This document shows, one piece after another, positions 32,749 to 47,859 of a DNA stretch of 64,000 nucleotides. The position numbers and the translations under genes are program-made. The DNA is taken from assembly GCA_021568835.1 (NCBI GenBank), contig JAKGSH010000010.1:4898001-4962000 (forward strand), read 5' to 3'. The stretch's first letter is position 1; each line of letters opens with the position of its first letter. The notes beneath the pieces are model-generated. The model did not search any database and had not been told where the DNA came from. It saw only the letters and a program-made list of their open reading frames with translations. The stretch is from Streptomyces sp. Tue 6430. Its GTDB lineage: Bacteria > Actinomycetota > Actinomycetes > Streptomycetales > Streptomycetaceae.

Positions 32749-33206
32749 AGAACTCCTCGGCCGGTCGTCGACGTGCTTGGCGTGCTCCCGGCTGTCCTGC
32801 TCGCGTCGCTGCCGGGGCGGAAGCGCGCTCGTCGGCCGGGGGTCCGGGGGCTGTCCCCCGGGATCAGTCCGGTGGTCATGTGTGCGGCCGCCCCTCCGAT
32901 GCCCGCTCGTGCTCGTGCCACCGCCCAGACCGGACGGGCCGGCGTGGCTGGACAGCCGCATGCAAGGTTACTTACCTTCCCCGTCCCCGCGGGTGCCGGT
33001 CAGTGGTCTTTCCGCCTCGGCGTGTGCGGACGGTGTGCGAAAGCTGCCGAACTGTTATGGCCGGGTTCGGCCGGGGTGAAACACTGGGCAGGTTTCTTGT
33101 GAAGGTCCGGCAGACTGGGTGTCTTGTGTGTTCGCCGGGCAGCAGCCCCTTGGGCCTGCCTGATTACATCGGCAGTACGACGGTCGACCCCTCCGGGAGG
33201 GACAAC
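32749..33206. promoter_or_regulatory. Divergent osaC-osaA intergenic region
   Basis: 458 bases without a supported gene. It contains a hairpin-capable CCGGGGGCTGTCCCCCGG (about 32847-32864) and an inverted repeat AAGGT-N5-ACCTT (32964-32978). Promoters for both genes must lie here, but I could not pick convincing boxes, including sigma-B-type ones. Confidence 0.4.
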
Positions 33207-38669
<5,463 letters not shown>

Positions 38670-38912
38670 CGGGAATCGTGCGGGAGCGGGGAAGTTGTCG
38701 ACTCCTGGTGTCCGAGGGTGTGTAGAGGGGTGGGATCCGGGGAACCTTCTGGTCCGCCGCCACGTTCCCGCTACGTGCACAGTGACATCACGGTGACAGG
38801 GTGTGGCGACGGTCGGGGTGCGGCTACCATGGCCGGCACAAGGAAGGGCGGCGCAAAGGAGTCGTCCCCAGGGGCGGCGCCCGGTGCACTGCCGGGGCGA
38901 GGAGGGCGGGCC

Positions 38913-39598
38913 ATGGTGCAGAAGGCCAAGATCCTCCTGGTCGATGACCGGCCGGAGAATCTGCTGGCGCTGGAGGCGATCCTCTCGGCGCTCGATCAGA
39001 CGCTGGTGCGGGCATCGTCCGGGGAAGAAGCGCTCAAAGCGCTGCTGACGGACGACTTCGCGGTCATTCTGCTGGACGTTCAGATGCCGGGAATGGACGG
39101 TTTCGAGACGGCTGCGCACATCAAGCGGCGGGAGCGGACCCGGGACATCCCGATCATCTTCCTCACGGCGATCAACCACGGCCCGCACCACACCTTCCGC
39201 GGGTACGCGGCGGGGCGGTGGACTACATCTCCAAGCCGTTCGACCCGTGGGTGCTGCGCGCGAAGGTCTCCGTGTTCGTCGAGCTGTACATGAAGAACTG
39301 CCAACTGCGGGAGCAGGCGGCCCTGCTGCGGCTCCAGCTGGAGGGTGGCGGCGGCAAGGCGGCGGCCGGTGACGTCAAGGAGTCCGCCGGGCTGCTGGCC
39401 GAGCTGTCCGCGCGGCTCGCGGCCGTCGAGGAGCAGGCCGAGGCGCTGTCCAAGCAGCTCGACGACGAGTCGGCGGATGCGGCGGCGGTGGCCACGGCGG
39501 CGCATCTGGAGCGCAAACTCACCGGTCTGCGTCGGGCGCTGGACGCGCTGGAGCCCGGCACCGGAGGCGGCCCGCCTCCCGTGACGTCGCAGGGCTGA
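38913..39598 (+). CDS. osaB: OsaB-like response regulator, apparent frameshift
   Basis: N-terminal receiver domain (AKILLVDDRPENLLALE; phospho-Asp in VILLDVQMPGMDG; Lys in SKPFDP) followed by a long C-terminal coiled coil (QLREQAALLRLQLEG; ESAGLLAELSARLAAVEEQ) rather than a DNA-binding domain, as in OsaB, which is needed for growth at high osmolarity in S. coelicolor. One G is missing in GGGG at 39212-39215: YAAGRWTTSPS should read YAAGAVDYISKPFDPW, joining the frame ending at 39598, about 228 residues. ATG 38913 follows GAGGAGGG; an in-frame ATG at 38829 is less likely. It lies 243 bases after osaA. Confidence 0.9.
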
Positions 39599-39754
39599 AC
39601 CGCGGAACGGGCACGGGCCGTGCCGCAGTTGTGCGTGAGCGGATGTCAGCCGGGCAGGGGCGCGCGTCAGTTCCGCGCCTGTCCGGGAGCGACACGAACG
39701 GGTGAAGCAGCGGTCACGCGTGTCCCCTGCCGTCTCCCCCGGTAACCTCACACC

Positions 39755-42471
39755 ATGGCCTCACGTCCCTCCGCAGCCAAGAAGCAGCCCGCCAAGAAGG
39801 CGGTCGCTCCCGCGAAGGCTCCGGCGAGGAAGGCCGCCGCCAAGAAGGCCCCGGCGAAGAAGGCGCCCGTCCGCAGGGCCGCGGCCAAGAAGCCCGCGCC
39901 CCGACCGGCCCCCAGTCCCACCGGGGCGTCTACCGGATCGTCCGCGCCGTCTGGCTGGGCCTGGCGCACGCCGTCGGCGCGGTCTTCCGCGGCATAGGGA
40001 GCGGAGCCAGGAACCTCGACCCCGCCCACCGCAAGGACGGCGTCGCGCTGCTGCTGCTCGGCGTCGCGCTGATCGTCGCCGCGGGCACCTGGGCCGATCT
40101 GCGCGGCCCGGTCGGCGACCTCGTCGAGATCCTGGTGACCGGCTCCTTCGGCCGGCTCGACCTGCTCGTGCCGATCCTGCTCGCCGTCATCGCCGTACGG
40201 TTCATCCGGCACCCGGAGAAACCCGAGGCCAACGGCCGCATCGTGATCGGTCTGTCGGCGCTGCTCGTCGGCGTGCTCGGGCAGGTCCACATCGCCTGCG
40301 GCTCGCCCGCCCGCAGCGCCGGCATGCAGGCGATAAGGGACGCCGGCGGCCTCATCGGCTGGTCCGCCGCGACCCCGCTGACGTACGCCATGGGCGAGGT
40401 TCTCGCCGTACCGCTGCTCGTGCTGCTCACCGTCTTCGGGCTGCTGGTCGTCACCGCCACGCCCGTCAACGCCGTCCCGCAGCGGCTGCGGCAGCTCGGG
40501 GTGCGCCTCGGTGTGCTGCACGAGGCGGCGGCCGAGGAGTACGACGAGTTCGGCGACGACGAGCGGTACGACGAGCAGTGGCGCGAGGCGCTGCCCGCAC
40601 GCCCCCGGCGCCGCTCCGGTGCCCCCGAGGCGTACGACCCCGAGAGCGCGGAGCAGGAGGCTCTCGGCCGGCGCCGCGGGCGGCCCCGGCGCTCGGCCGT
40701 GCCGCAGCCCGAGATGGACCGGCAGAGGGACGCCGTCGACATCGCGGCGGCCGCCGCGGCCGATCTCGACGGGGCCGTGCTGCACGGCATGCCGCCCTCC
40801 CGGGTCGTCGCCGACCTCACCCAGGGCGTGAGCGCCGGCGACCGCGAGCCCACCACGCCGACGCCCGTGCCGGCCCCCGCCGCCCGCCCCTGGCGGGAGA
40901 AGCCCGTGGCCGGTATCGTCCCCGACCTGACCAAGGCCGCTCCCGAGGCCCCGCGCGAGCTGCCGCCGCGTGCCGAGCAGCTCCAGCTGTCCGGCGACAT
41001 CACCTACGCGCTGCCCTCGCTCGACCTCCTCACGCGCGGCGGCCCCGGCAAGGTGCGCAGTGCGGCCAACGACGCGGTGGTCGCCTCGCTCACCAACGTC
41101 TTCTCGGAGTTCAAGGTCGACGCCGCCGTCACCGGCTTCACCCGCGGCCCGACGGTCACGCGCTACGAGGTCGAACTCGGACCCGCCGTGAAGGTCGAGC
41201 GGATCACCGCCCTGACGAAGAACATCGCCTACGCCGTCGCCAGTCCGGACGTGCGGATCATCTCCCCGATCCCGGGCAAGTCGGCGGTCGGCATCGAGAT
41301 CCCCAACACCGACCGCGAGATGGTCAACCTGGGCGACGTGCTCCGGCTGGCCGAGTCCGCCGAGGACGACGACCCGATGCTGGTCGCCTTCGGCAAGGAC
41401 GTCGAGGGCGGCTACGTCATGCACTCGCTGGCGAAGATGCCGCACATACTCGTCGCCGGCGCCACCGGTTCCGGCAAGTCGTCGTGCATCAACTGCCTGA
41501 TCACCTCGGTCATGATCCGGGCGACCCCCGAGGACGTCCGGATGATCCTGGTCGACCCCAAGCGCGTCGAGCTGACCGCCTACGAGGGCATCCCGCACCT
41601 GATCACGCCCATCATCACCAACCCGAAGCGGGCCGCCGAGGCGCTCCAGTGGGTCGTGCGCGAGATGGACCTGCGCTACGACGACCTCGCCGCGTACGGC
41701 TACCGGCACATCGACGACTTCAACCGCGCGGTGCGGGAGGGGACCGTCAAGCCGCCCGAGGGCAGTGAGCGCGAGCTCCAGCCGTACCCCTACCTGCTGG
41801 TGATCGTCGACGAGCTGGCCGACCTGATGATGGTCGCGCCGCGGGACGTCGAGGACTCGATCGTGCGGATCACGCAGCTCGCGCGTGCGGCCGGCATCCA
41901 CCTGGTGCTGGCCACCCAGCGGCCGTCGGTGGACGTCGTGACCGGCCTGATCAAGGCGAACGTGCCCTCCCGGCTCGCCTTCGCCACCTCCTCGCTCGCC
42001 GACTCGCGGGTCATCCTCGACCAGCCGGGAGCCGAGAAGCTGATCGGCAAGGGTGACGGACTGTTCCTGCCGATGGGCGCGAACAAGCCGACGCGCATGC
42101 AGGGCGCGTTCGTCACCGAGGCCGAGGTCGCCCTGATCGTGCAGCACTGCAAGGACCAGATGGCGCCCGTCTTCCGGGACGACGTCACCGTCGGCACCAA
42201 GCAGAAGAAGGAGATCGACGAGGACATCGGCGACGACCTGGACCTGCTGTGCCAGGCGGCCGAGCTGGTCGTGTCCACCCAGTTCGGGTCGACCTCGATG
42301 CTCCAGCGCAAGCTGCGCGTCGGTTTCGCCAAGGCCGGACGGCTGATGGACCTGATGGAGTCGCGGAACATCGTCGGCCCGAGCGAGGGATCCAAGGCAC
42401 GTGACGTTCTGGTGAAACCCGATGAGCTGGACGGAGTGCTCGCCGTGATCCGCGGGGAGTCCGAAGGATAG
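39755..42471 (+). CDS. ftsK: DNA translocase FtsK/SpoIIIE, apparent frameshift
   Basis: Septum-located DNA pump that clears chromosomes from closing sporulation septa. The N-terminal 50 residues are a Lys/Ala/Pro-rich tail (KKAPAKKAPVRRAAAKK), then four or more membrane helices (about 90-215), an acidic linker and the RecA-like motor with Walker A GATGSGKSSCINC, Walker B LLVIVDELADLM, and the C-terminal gamma winged helix (STQFGSTSMLQRKLRVGFAKA). One G is missing in the GGGG at 39923-39926: SPTGASTGSS should read SPTGGVYRIVRAVWLGLAHAV. The corrected length is about 905 residues. Confidence 0.94.
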
Positions 42472-42726
42472 ACGTCCGCACGCGGGGAAGGCGGGCGTCC
42501 GTGACCCACCCGTTAGACAGGGGTGGGCAACCGTTTTCCCTCGTCGTACGTCAAGTTGAGCGAGAACACGGGTACGGGTCCCGCAGGGGAGCCGTACCCG
42601 CCCGTCATCGGCGTGTCCGGCCATACCGATGGCGTACAAAGTCCTACCGCCCGGTTGCCCCTCCCTTTCGTACCCCCCCTACACTGAACCTCCAGCACAG
42701 GTGGCTACACGCTCGAAAGGCGCCCC

Positions 42727-43557
42727 GTGTCCATCGGCAACTCCCCCGAAGACGAGCGTCCGTTCGAAGACGTTTCCGAGCCGGCCCACCCCTCCATCGG
42801 CCGAGCCATCCAGCAGGCCCGCATCGCGGCCGGGCTCACCGTCGACGACGTCAGCACCGCCACCCGGGTCCGCATCGCCATCGTGCACGCCATCGAGGCG
42901 GACGACTTCGCGCCCTGCGGCGGCGACGTCTACGCGCGCGGTCACATCCGGACCCTGGCCAGGGCCGTCCGACTCGATCCCGCCCCGCTGATCGAGCAGT
43001 ACGACGCCGCGCACGGCGGTCGCCCGGCGCCGACCCCGGCGGCACCCATGTTCGAGGCGGAGCGCATCCGTCCCGAACGGCGCGGCCCGAACTGGACCGC
43101 GGCCATGGTCGCCGCGATCGTCGCCGTGGTCGGGTTCGTCGGGTTCACCGCGTTCAAGGGCGACGACGGCACCACCGACGTCGCCGACGGCACCGCCCCG
43201 ACGAGCAGCGCGCCCGCCACTCCGACGCCGAAGACCGAGAAGCCCGTCGACGAGAAGCCGGAACCCTCCGACAGCGCCATCGCCGCGGCTCCGCAGGACA
43301 AGGTGACCGTCCAGGTCACGGCCACCGACGGCAAGAGCTGGATCTCCGCGAAGGACCACAACGGCCGGCTGCTCTTCGACGGCCTGCTCAAGCAGGGCGA
43401 GTCCCAGACCTTCCAGGACAGCGAGAAGGTCAACCTCGTCCTCGGCGACGCCGGCGCGATCCAGCTGTACGTCAACGGCAAGAAGATCGACGACGACTTC
43501 AAGCCGGGAGCCGTGGAGCGCCTGACGTACACCAAGGGCGACCCGCAGGCCGGGTGA
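42727..43557 (+). CDS. RodZ-like HTH membrane protein with DUF4115 domain
   Basis: 276 residues: a helix-turn-helix domain like RodZ (about 22-95; IGRAIQQARIAAGLTVDDVS; GGDVYARGHIRTLARAV), a single membrane helix (about 122-142; AAMVAAIVAVVGFVGFTAF), a Thr/Pro-rich linker and a DUF4115 beta domain (VTVQVTATDGKSWISAKD; LFDGLLKQGESQTF). In rods RodZ links MreB to the membrane. Here it sits between ftsK and rimO as in other Streptomyces. GTG 42727 is in a CGAAAGGCGCCCC context. Confidence 0.9.
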   Translation: MSIGNSPEDERPFEDVSEPAHPSIGRAIQQARIAAGLTVDDVSTATRVRIAIVHAIEADDFAPCGGDVYARGHIRTLARAVRLDPAPLIEQYDAAHGGRPAPTPAAPMFEAERIRPERRGPNWTAAMVAAIVAVVGFVGFTAFKGDDGTTDVADGTAPTSSAPATPTPKTEKPVDEKPEPSDSAIAAAPQDKVTVQVTATDGKSWISAKDHNGRLLFDGLLKQGESQTFQDSEKVNLVLGDAGAIQLYVNGKKIDDDFKPGAVERLTYTKGDPQAG

Positions 43558-43667
43558 GGCGGGCGGTGCCCGGTGCGCACAGGGGTCGGCGGTGATCGCC
43601 GGCCCCTTCGCCGTGCCCTCCCCGAAGGTCGCCAACCCCGTCGACAGGGGGTGTCGGCCAGACAAAG

Positions 43668-43673
43668 TAGTCT
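43668..43673 (+). promoter_or_regulatory. -10 box for a leaderless rimO mRNA
   Basis: TAGTCT ends seven bases before the rimO ATG (43681) and no ribosome site is present, so the mRNA probably starts at the initiation codon. The -35 element is unclear. Confidence 0.55.
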
Positions 43674-43680
43674 TGAGCCC

Positions 43681-45153
43681 ATGCCTGAACGCCGTACCGT
43701 CGCACTCGTCACCCTTGGCTGCGCCCGTAACGAGGTGGACTCGGAGGAGCTCGCAGGCCGTTTGGAGGCGGACGGCTGGCAGCTCGTGGAGGACGCCGAG
43801 GACGCGGACGTCGCCGTCGTCAACACCTGCGGCTTCGTCGACGCCGCCAAGAAGGACTCCGTCGACGCCCTCCTGGAGGCCAACGACCTCAAGGGCCACG
43901 GCAGAACCCAGGCCGTCGTGGCGGTGGGCTGCATGGCCGAGCGCTACGGCAAGGACCTCGCCGAAGCCCTCCCGGAGGCCGACGGCGTCCTCGGATTCGA
44001 CGACTACGCCGACATCTCCGACCGCCTACAGACCATCCTCAACGGCGGCATCCACGCCTCCCACACCCCGCGCGACCGGCGCAAGCTGCTGCCGATCAGC
44101 CCCGCGCAGCGGCAGGAGTCGGCCGGCTCGGTGGCCCTTCCCGGACACGCTCCGGCGGACCTCCCCGACGGGCTCGCACCGGCCTCCGGGCCCCGCGCGC
44201 CCCTGCGCCGCAGGCTCGACGGCAACCCGGTCGCCTCGGTCAAGCTCGCCTCCGGCTGCGACCGGCGCTGCTCCTTCTGCGCCATCCCGTCCTTCCGCGG
44301 CTCCTTCATCTCCCGCCGCCCCAGCGACGTGCTGAACGAGACGCGGTGGCTGGCCGAGCAGGGCGTCAAGGAGATCATGCTGGTCTCCGAGAACAACACC
44401 TCCTACGGCAAGGACCTCGGCGACATCCGGCTCCTGGAGTCGCTGCTGCCCGAACTGGCGGAGGTCGACGGCCTCGAGCGGGTGCGGGTCAGCTACCTCC
44501 AGCCGGCCGAGATGCGGCCCGGCCTGATCGACGTGCTGACCTCCACGCCGAAGGTCGCCCCCTACTTCGACCTGTCCTTCCAGCACTCCGCGCCCGACGT
44601 GCTGCGCGCGATGCGCCGCTTCGGCGACACCGACCGCTTCCTCGAACTCCTCGACACCATCAGGAGCAAGGCGCCCGAGGCGGGTGTGCGCTCCAACTTC
44701 ATCGTCGGCTTCCCCGGCGAGTCCGAGGCCGACCTGGCCGAGCTGGAGCGGTTCCTGAACCACGCGCGCCTGGACGCCATCGGTGTCTTCGGGTACTCCG
44801 ACGAGGAGGGCACCGAGGCCGCGACGTACGAGGACAAGCTCCACGAGGACGTCGTCGCCGACCGGCTCGCGCGGATCTCCCGGCTCGCCGAGGAACTCGT
44901 CTCGCAGCGCGCCGAGGAGCGGCTGGGCGAGACCCTGCACGTGCTGGTGGAGTCGGTGGACCCCGCCGACGGCGTGTACGGCCGCGCCGCCCACCAGGCG
45001 CCCGAGACGGACGGCCAGGTGCTGCTCACGAGCGGCGAGGGCCTGAGCGCCGGTCGTATGGTCGAGGCGAAGGTGGTCGGCACCGAAGGTGTCGACCTGG
45101 TGGCCGAGCCCCTCCAGGGCTCGATCGGGCGGAGTGAGGAGGCGGACAGATGA
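43681..45153 (+). CDS. rimO: Ribosomal protein S12 methylthiotransferase RimO
   Basis: Radical-SAM enzyme that methylthiolates a conserved aspartate of S12. 490 residues: an N-terminal MTTase domain with its cluster cysteines (LGCARN, NTCGFVD, VGCMAER), radical SAM CxxxCxxC (CDRRCSFC, about residue 197) and a C-terminal TRAM domain. An insert of about 35 residues (APADLPDGLAPASGPRAP region) sits between the first two domains. The open frame begins at 43573, but the domain and the promoter point to ATG 43681. The stop overlaps the pgsA start (ATGA). Confidence 0.95.
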   Translation: MPERRTVALVTLGCARNEVDSEELAGRLEADGWQLVEDAEDADVAVVNTCGFVDAAKKDSVDALLEANDLKGHGRTQAVVAVGCMAERYGKDLAEALPEADGVLGFDDYADISDRLQTILNGGIHASHTPRDRRKLLPISPAQRQESAGSVALPGHAPADLPDGLAPASGPRAPLRRRLDGNPVASVKLASGCDRRCSFCAIPSFRGSFISRRPSDVLNETRWLAEQGVKEIMLVSENNTSYGKDLGDIRLLESLLPELAEVDGLERVRVSYLQPAEMRPGLIDVLTSTPKVAPYFDLSFQHSAPDVLRAMRRFGDTDRFLELLDTIRSKAPEAGVRSNFIVGFPGESEADLAELERFLNHARLDAIGVFGYSDEEGTEAATYEDKLHEDVVADRLARISRLAEELVSQRAEERLGETLHVLVESVDPADGVYGRAAHQAPETDGQVLLTSGEGLSAGRMVEAKVVGTEGVDLVAEPLQGSIGRSEEADR

Positions 45154-45947
45154 CGGGTGTCCCGGCATCGGCCGCGGGAGGCTCCGCGCGGGCCAAGGGG
45201 GCCGCCACGAGCCCTGCCCCCGGTGCTCCCGCCCCCGCCCCCGCCGACGCGTCCGGGGCGGTCCCGGAGATGGGCACCGACGTCACCGGCGCCACTCCGG
45301 ACGAGCAGGGGACCCTCAGGCCCGCGCGGGGCGGGAAGATCGCGGCCGCGGCCGTCAACCAGGCCAGCGTCTGGAACGTGGCCAACCTGCTGACGATGCT
45401 GCGGCTCCTCCTGGTGCCCGGCTTCGTCGCCCTCATGCTGGCCGACGGCGGGTACGACCCGGCCTGGCGCGCGTTCGCCTGGGCGGCCTTCGCCGTCGCC
45501 ATGATCACCGACCTGTTCGACGGGCATCTGGCGCGGACCTACAACCTCGTCACCGACTTCGGGAAGATCGCCGACCCGATCGCCGACAAGGCGATCATGG
45601 GAGCGGCCCTGATCTGCCTCTCCGCCCTCGGCGACCTGCCGTGGTGGGTGACGGGCGTCATCCTCGGCCGGGAACTCGGCATCACCCTGCTGCGTTTTCT
45701 GGTCATCCGGTACGGCGTCATCCCGGCGAGCCGGGGCGGCAAGCTGAAGACGCTCACCCAGGGCGTCGCCGTCGGGATGTACGTCCTGGCGCTGACGGGC
45801 TGGCTGGCCACCCTGCGGTGGTGGGTGATGGCCGCCGCGGTCGTCCTCACCGTGGTGACCGGGCTCGACTACGTGAGACAGGCCGTCGTGCTGCGCCGAC
45901 AGGGCATCGCCGAGCGCCGGGCGGCTTCGGAGGAGACGCGAGCGTGA
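45150..45947 (+). CDS. pgsA: CDP-diacylglycerol-glycerol-3-phosphate 3-phosphatidyltransferase
   Basis: Makes phosphatidylglycerol phosphate at the membrane. The CDP-alcohol phosphotransferase signature DGxxAR-x8-GxxxDxxxD is complete (DGHLARTYNLVTDFG, KIADPIADK) with about five or six membrane helices. The first ~65 residues are a Pro/Ala-rich disordered extension before VWNVANLLTMLRLLL. ATG 45150 overlaps the rimO stop and its own stop overlaps the cinA start, so rimO-pgsA-cinA form a coupled operon. Confidence 0.92.
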   Translation: MTGVPASAAGGSARAKGAATSPAPGAPAPAPADASGAVPEMGTDVTGATPDEQGTLRPARGGKIAAAAVNQASVWNVANLLTMLRLLLVPGFVALMLADGGYDPAWRAFAWAAFAVAMITDLFDGHLARTYNLVTDFGKIADPIADKAIMGAALICLSALGDLPWWVTGVILGRELGITLLRFLVIRYGVIPASRGGKLKTLTQGVAVGMYVLALTGWLATLRWWVMAAAVVLTVVTGLDYVRQAVVLRRQGIAERRAASEETRA

Positions 45948-46489
45948 GTTCCCCGGCCGCCGACGTGGTGCGACTACTGACAGTGAGGGGCGAGACGCTC
46001 GCCGTCGCCGAGTCGCTGACGGGTGGCCTGGTCGCGGCGGAGATCACCTCCGTCCCCGGGGCGTCCCGGGTCTTCCGGGGATCGGTCACGGCGTACGCGA
46101 CCCCGCTCAAGCACGAGCTGCTCGGCGTGGACGCGGGCCTGCTGGCCGCGCGCGGAGCGGTGGACCCGCAGGTGGCGGCGCAGATGGCGGCCGGTGTGCG
46201 CAGGGCGCTGGGCGCCGACTGGGGCGTCGCCACCACCGGAGTCGCCGGCCCGGACGCGCAGGACGGCCGGCCCGTGGGGACGGTCTTCGTCGCGGTGGAG
46301 GGCCCCTCGGGGCCCGGTTCCGGTTCCGCCTCTGGCGGAAAAGTGGAGGCCCTGCGGTTGAACGGCAGCCGGGCGGAAATTCGTAGAGAGAGTGTACGGA
46401 GCGTACTCGCCATGCTCCTGAGAGAGCTGGCGGGCGAACAGACCGGGAATGAGCGGGCACAGGATACGGAACAGAACGGGGGGTTTTGA
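45944..46489 (+). CDS. CinA C-terminal family protein (NMN amidohydrolase-like)
   Basis: 181 residues containing only the C-terminal CinA/PncC domain: AESLTGGLVAAEITSVPGAS, GVATTGVAGPDAQDG and GTVFVAVEG. The family deamidates nicotinamide mononucleotide; the N-terminal COG1058 half of full CinA is absent, as in many actinobacteria. GTG 45944 overlaps the pgsA stop. The tail after residue ~150 is polar. Confidence 0.9.
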   Translation: MSSPAADVVRLLTVRGETLAVAESLTGGLVAAEITSVPGASRVFRGSVTAYATPLKHELLGVDAGLLAARGAVDPQVAAQMAAGVRRALGADWGVATTGVAGPDAQDGRPVGTVFVAVEGPSGPGSGSASGGKVEALRLNGSRAEIRRESVRSVLAMLLRELAGEQTGNERAQDTEQNGGF

Positions 46490-46598
46490 TGTTTGCAGCC
46501 CTGAGTGAACACGACATCGCTCCCCGCACGGCCGCAGCGCAAGGCGGTACGGTGGGGCGTGAAGGATGCGGCTACGCGGTCCGAGGAGGGAGCCACCG

Positions 46599-46979
46599 AT
46601 GATTCTGCTCCGTCGCCTGCTGGGTGACGTGCTGCGTCGGCAGCGCCAGCGCCAGGGCCGTACTCTGCGCGAAGTCTCCTCGTCCGCCCGAGTCTCACTC
46701 GGCTATCTCTCCGAGGTGGAGCGGGGGCAGAAGGAGGCTTCCTCCGAGCTGCTCGCCGCCATCTGCGACGCGCTGGACGTACGGATGTCCGAGCTCATGC
46801 GGGAAGTGAGCGACGAACTCGCCCTCGCCGAGCTGGCCCAGTCGGCTGCGGCCACCCCCAGCGGTCCTGTACCGGCGTCGGTTCGCCCGATGCTGGGTTC
46901 CGTGTCGGTGACCGGTGTGCCACCGGAGCGGGTGACCATCAAGGCGCCCGCCGAGGCGGTGGACGTGGTCGCCGCGTGA
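46599..46979 (+). CDS. clgR: ClgR-type HTH transcriptional regulator of clp genes
   Basis: 126 residues: an XRE helix-turn-helix (about 4-62; LGDVLRRQRQRQGRTLREVS, SLGYLSEVERGQKE) and a short C-terminal region ending VDVVAA. ClgR activates clpP/clpC and lon in Streptomyces, and its terminal Ala-Ala makes it a ClpP substrate; both the ending and the position after pgsA-cinA match, as in mycobacteria. ATG 46599 follows GAGGAGGGAG. A -10-like TACGGT lies about 50 bases upstream (46549-46554). Confidence 0.88.
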   Translation: MILLRRLLGDVLRRQRQRQGRTLREVSSSARVSLGYLSEVERGQKEASSELLAAICDALDVRMSELMREVSDELALAELAQSAAATPSGPVPASVRPMLGSVSVTGVPPERVTIKAPAEAVDVVAA

Positions 46980-47379
46980 CGTGCCCCTGGCCGGGTGTGT
47001 CGACCGACGACGAGCACGTGCGTGAGCGAGTACGTGTGTAGGGACGGGTGCGAGTACGTGTAGGCGTACGGCAGCCGTGAGGCCCCGGCCGGGGCTTCTC
47101 CGGGAGATCCGGAGGGGTGCGGTCGGGGTTTTTGCGTGGGCGCCCCGAGTCCGTTTGCCGCGGTTGCGGGCTGCCGTCATCGTGGAGGGTCAGGGCGGGG
47201 GTCGATCGACCCGGAGGTGTGGATGTACGCCGTGAAGAGTCGCCTGGCGGACGCGGCGGACGCGGACCCGCCGCGCCCGGCCTCCGGCGTGCCACGGCTG
47301 CCCGGCGTCGTGCGTGTGTCCGGTGCCGGCGTGGGCGCGGGCGGCGGCGGGCCGACGGGGTCCCGGTGGTGGGCCGTAG
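46980..47379 (+). other. Intergenic region after clgR
   Basis: 400 bases. A palindrome GCCCCGGCCGGGGC (47082-47095) may form a weak terminator for clgR. An open frame from ATG 47223 (MYAVKSRLADAADADPP) has a plausible start but no convincing end; if one base were missing it would stop at 47383, overlapping the next GTG. I cannot support it as a gene. Confidence 0.4.
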
Positions 47380-47679
47380 GTGACGGCCGGGGCGGGGCCG
47401 ATAGTGCGCCGGGGGGCCGTGCTCGGGCTCGGGGCCGTGTGGTGGTGGGCCGCGGTGCGTCTTGCCCTCGTGCCCGACGCCGGGGTGCTGGAAGGGTCCG
47501 TCGTGGCCGGTGGCTGGGGGCTGAGTCTGCTGCCGGTGCACTGCGTGGCCAGGTCGCGGGCCGCGGGGGCCCTCGCGGCGGGACGGTGGAGGGGTGCTTG
47601 GCGGGGGGAGCGGACGCGGGGAAGGCAAGGCGGGGGCGGGGGGCTGGGCGAGCTTGGGGGCGGTGCTGAGGCCCCGTGA
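47380..47679 (+). CDS. Small putative membrane protein
   Basis: 99 residues from GTG 47380: two hydrophobic stretches (AVLGLGAVWWWAAVRLALV; GSVVAGGWGLSLLPVHCV) then an Arg/Gly-rich end (RGRQGGGGGLGELGGG) that looks like non-coding G-rich sequence, so the true end may lie earlier after a lost base. No family recognised. The G-rich, purine-biased DNA from here to about 47860 is unusual. Confidence 0.45.
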   Translation: MTAGAGPIVRRGAVLGLGAVWWWAAVRLALVPDAGVLEGSVVAGGWGLSLLPVHCVARSRAAGALAAGRWRGAWRGERTRGRQGGGGGLGELGGGAEAP

Positions 47680-47859
47680 GCGGGGTTCGCGCGGGTCGGG
47701 CGGGTGGCTGCGCGGGTTGTGGGCGGCGTCCTCGGTTCGCCGGCGGGGCATGTGGGGCTCTGTGTGCGGCTGTGCGCCCGTGTGTCATGCGGCTGCGGGG
47801 CGTGCGGCTGGGCGCCGGCACAAGGGGGCTGCTTCGGCACAAGGAGTTCTGGCGGGCCG

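Noticed and set aside
30139..32961. osaC start at 32961
   Set aside because: The first 71 codons carry no domain; GTG 32748 has a GAGGAG site and begins the kinase domain.
32964..32978. AAGGT-N5-ACCTT as an iron-box (DmdR) operator upstream of osaA
   Set aside because: Spacing and length do not fit the 19-bp iron box; no iron gene is nearby.
32880..33206. Upstream extension of the osaA frame to ATG 32880
   Set aside because: The extra 109 codons are Cys/Arg/Pro-rich without domain similarity and a ribosome site sits at GTG 33207.
47136..47669. 178-codon open frame on + after clgR
   Set aside because: Composition-driven; overlaps the better-supported frame from 47380 and has no recognisable domain. 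Only its first residues look plausible.
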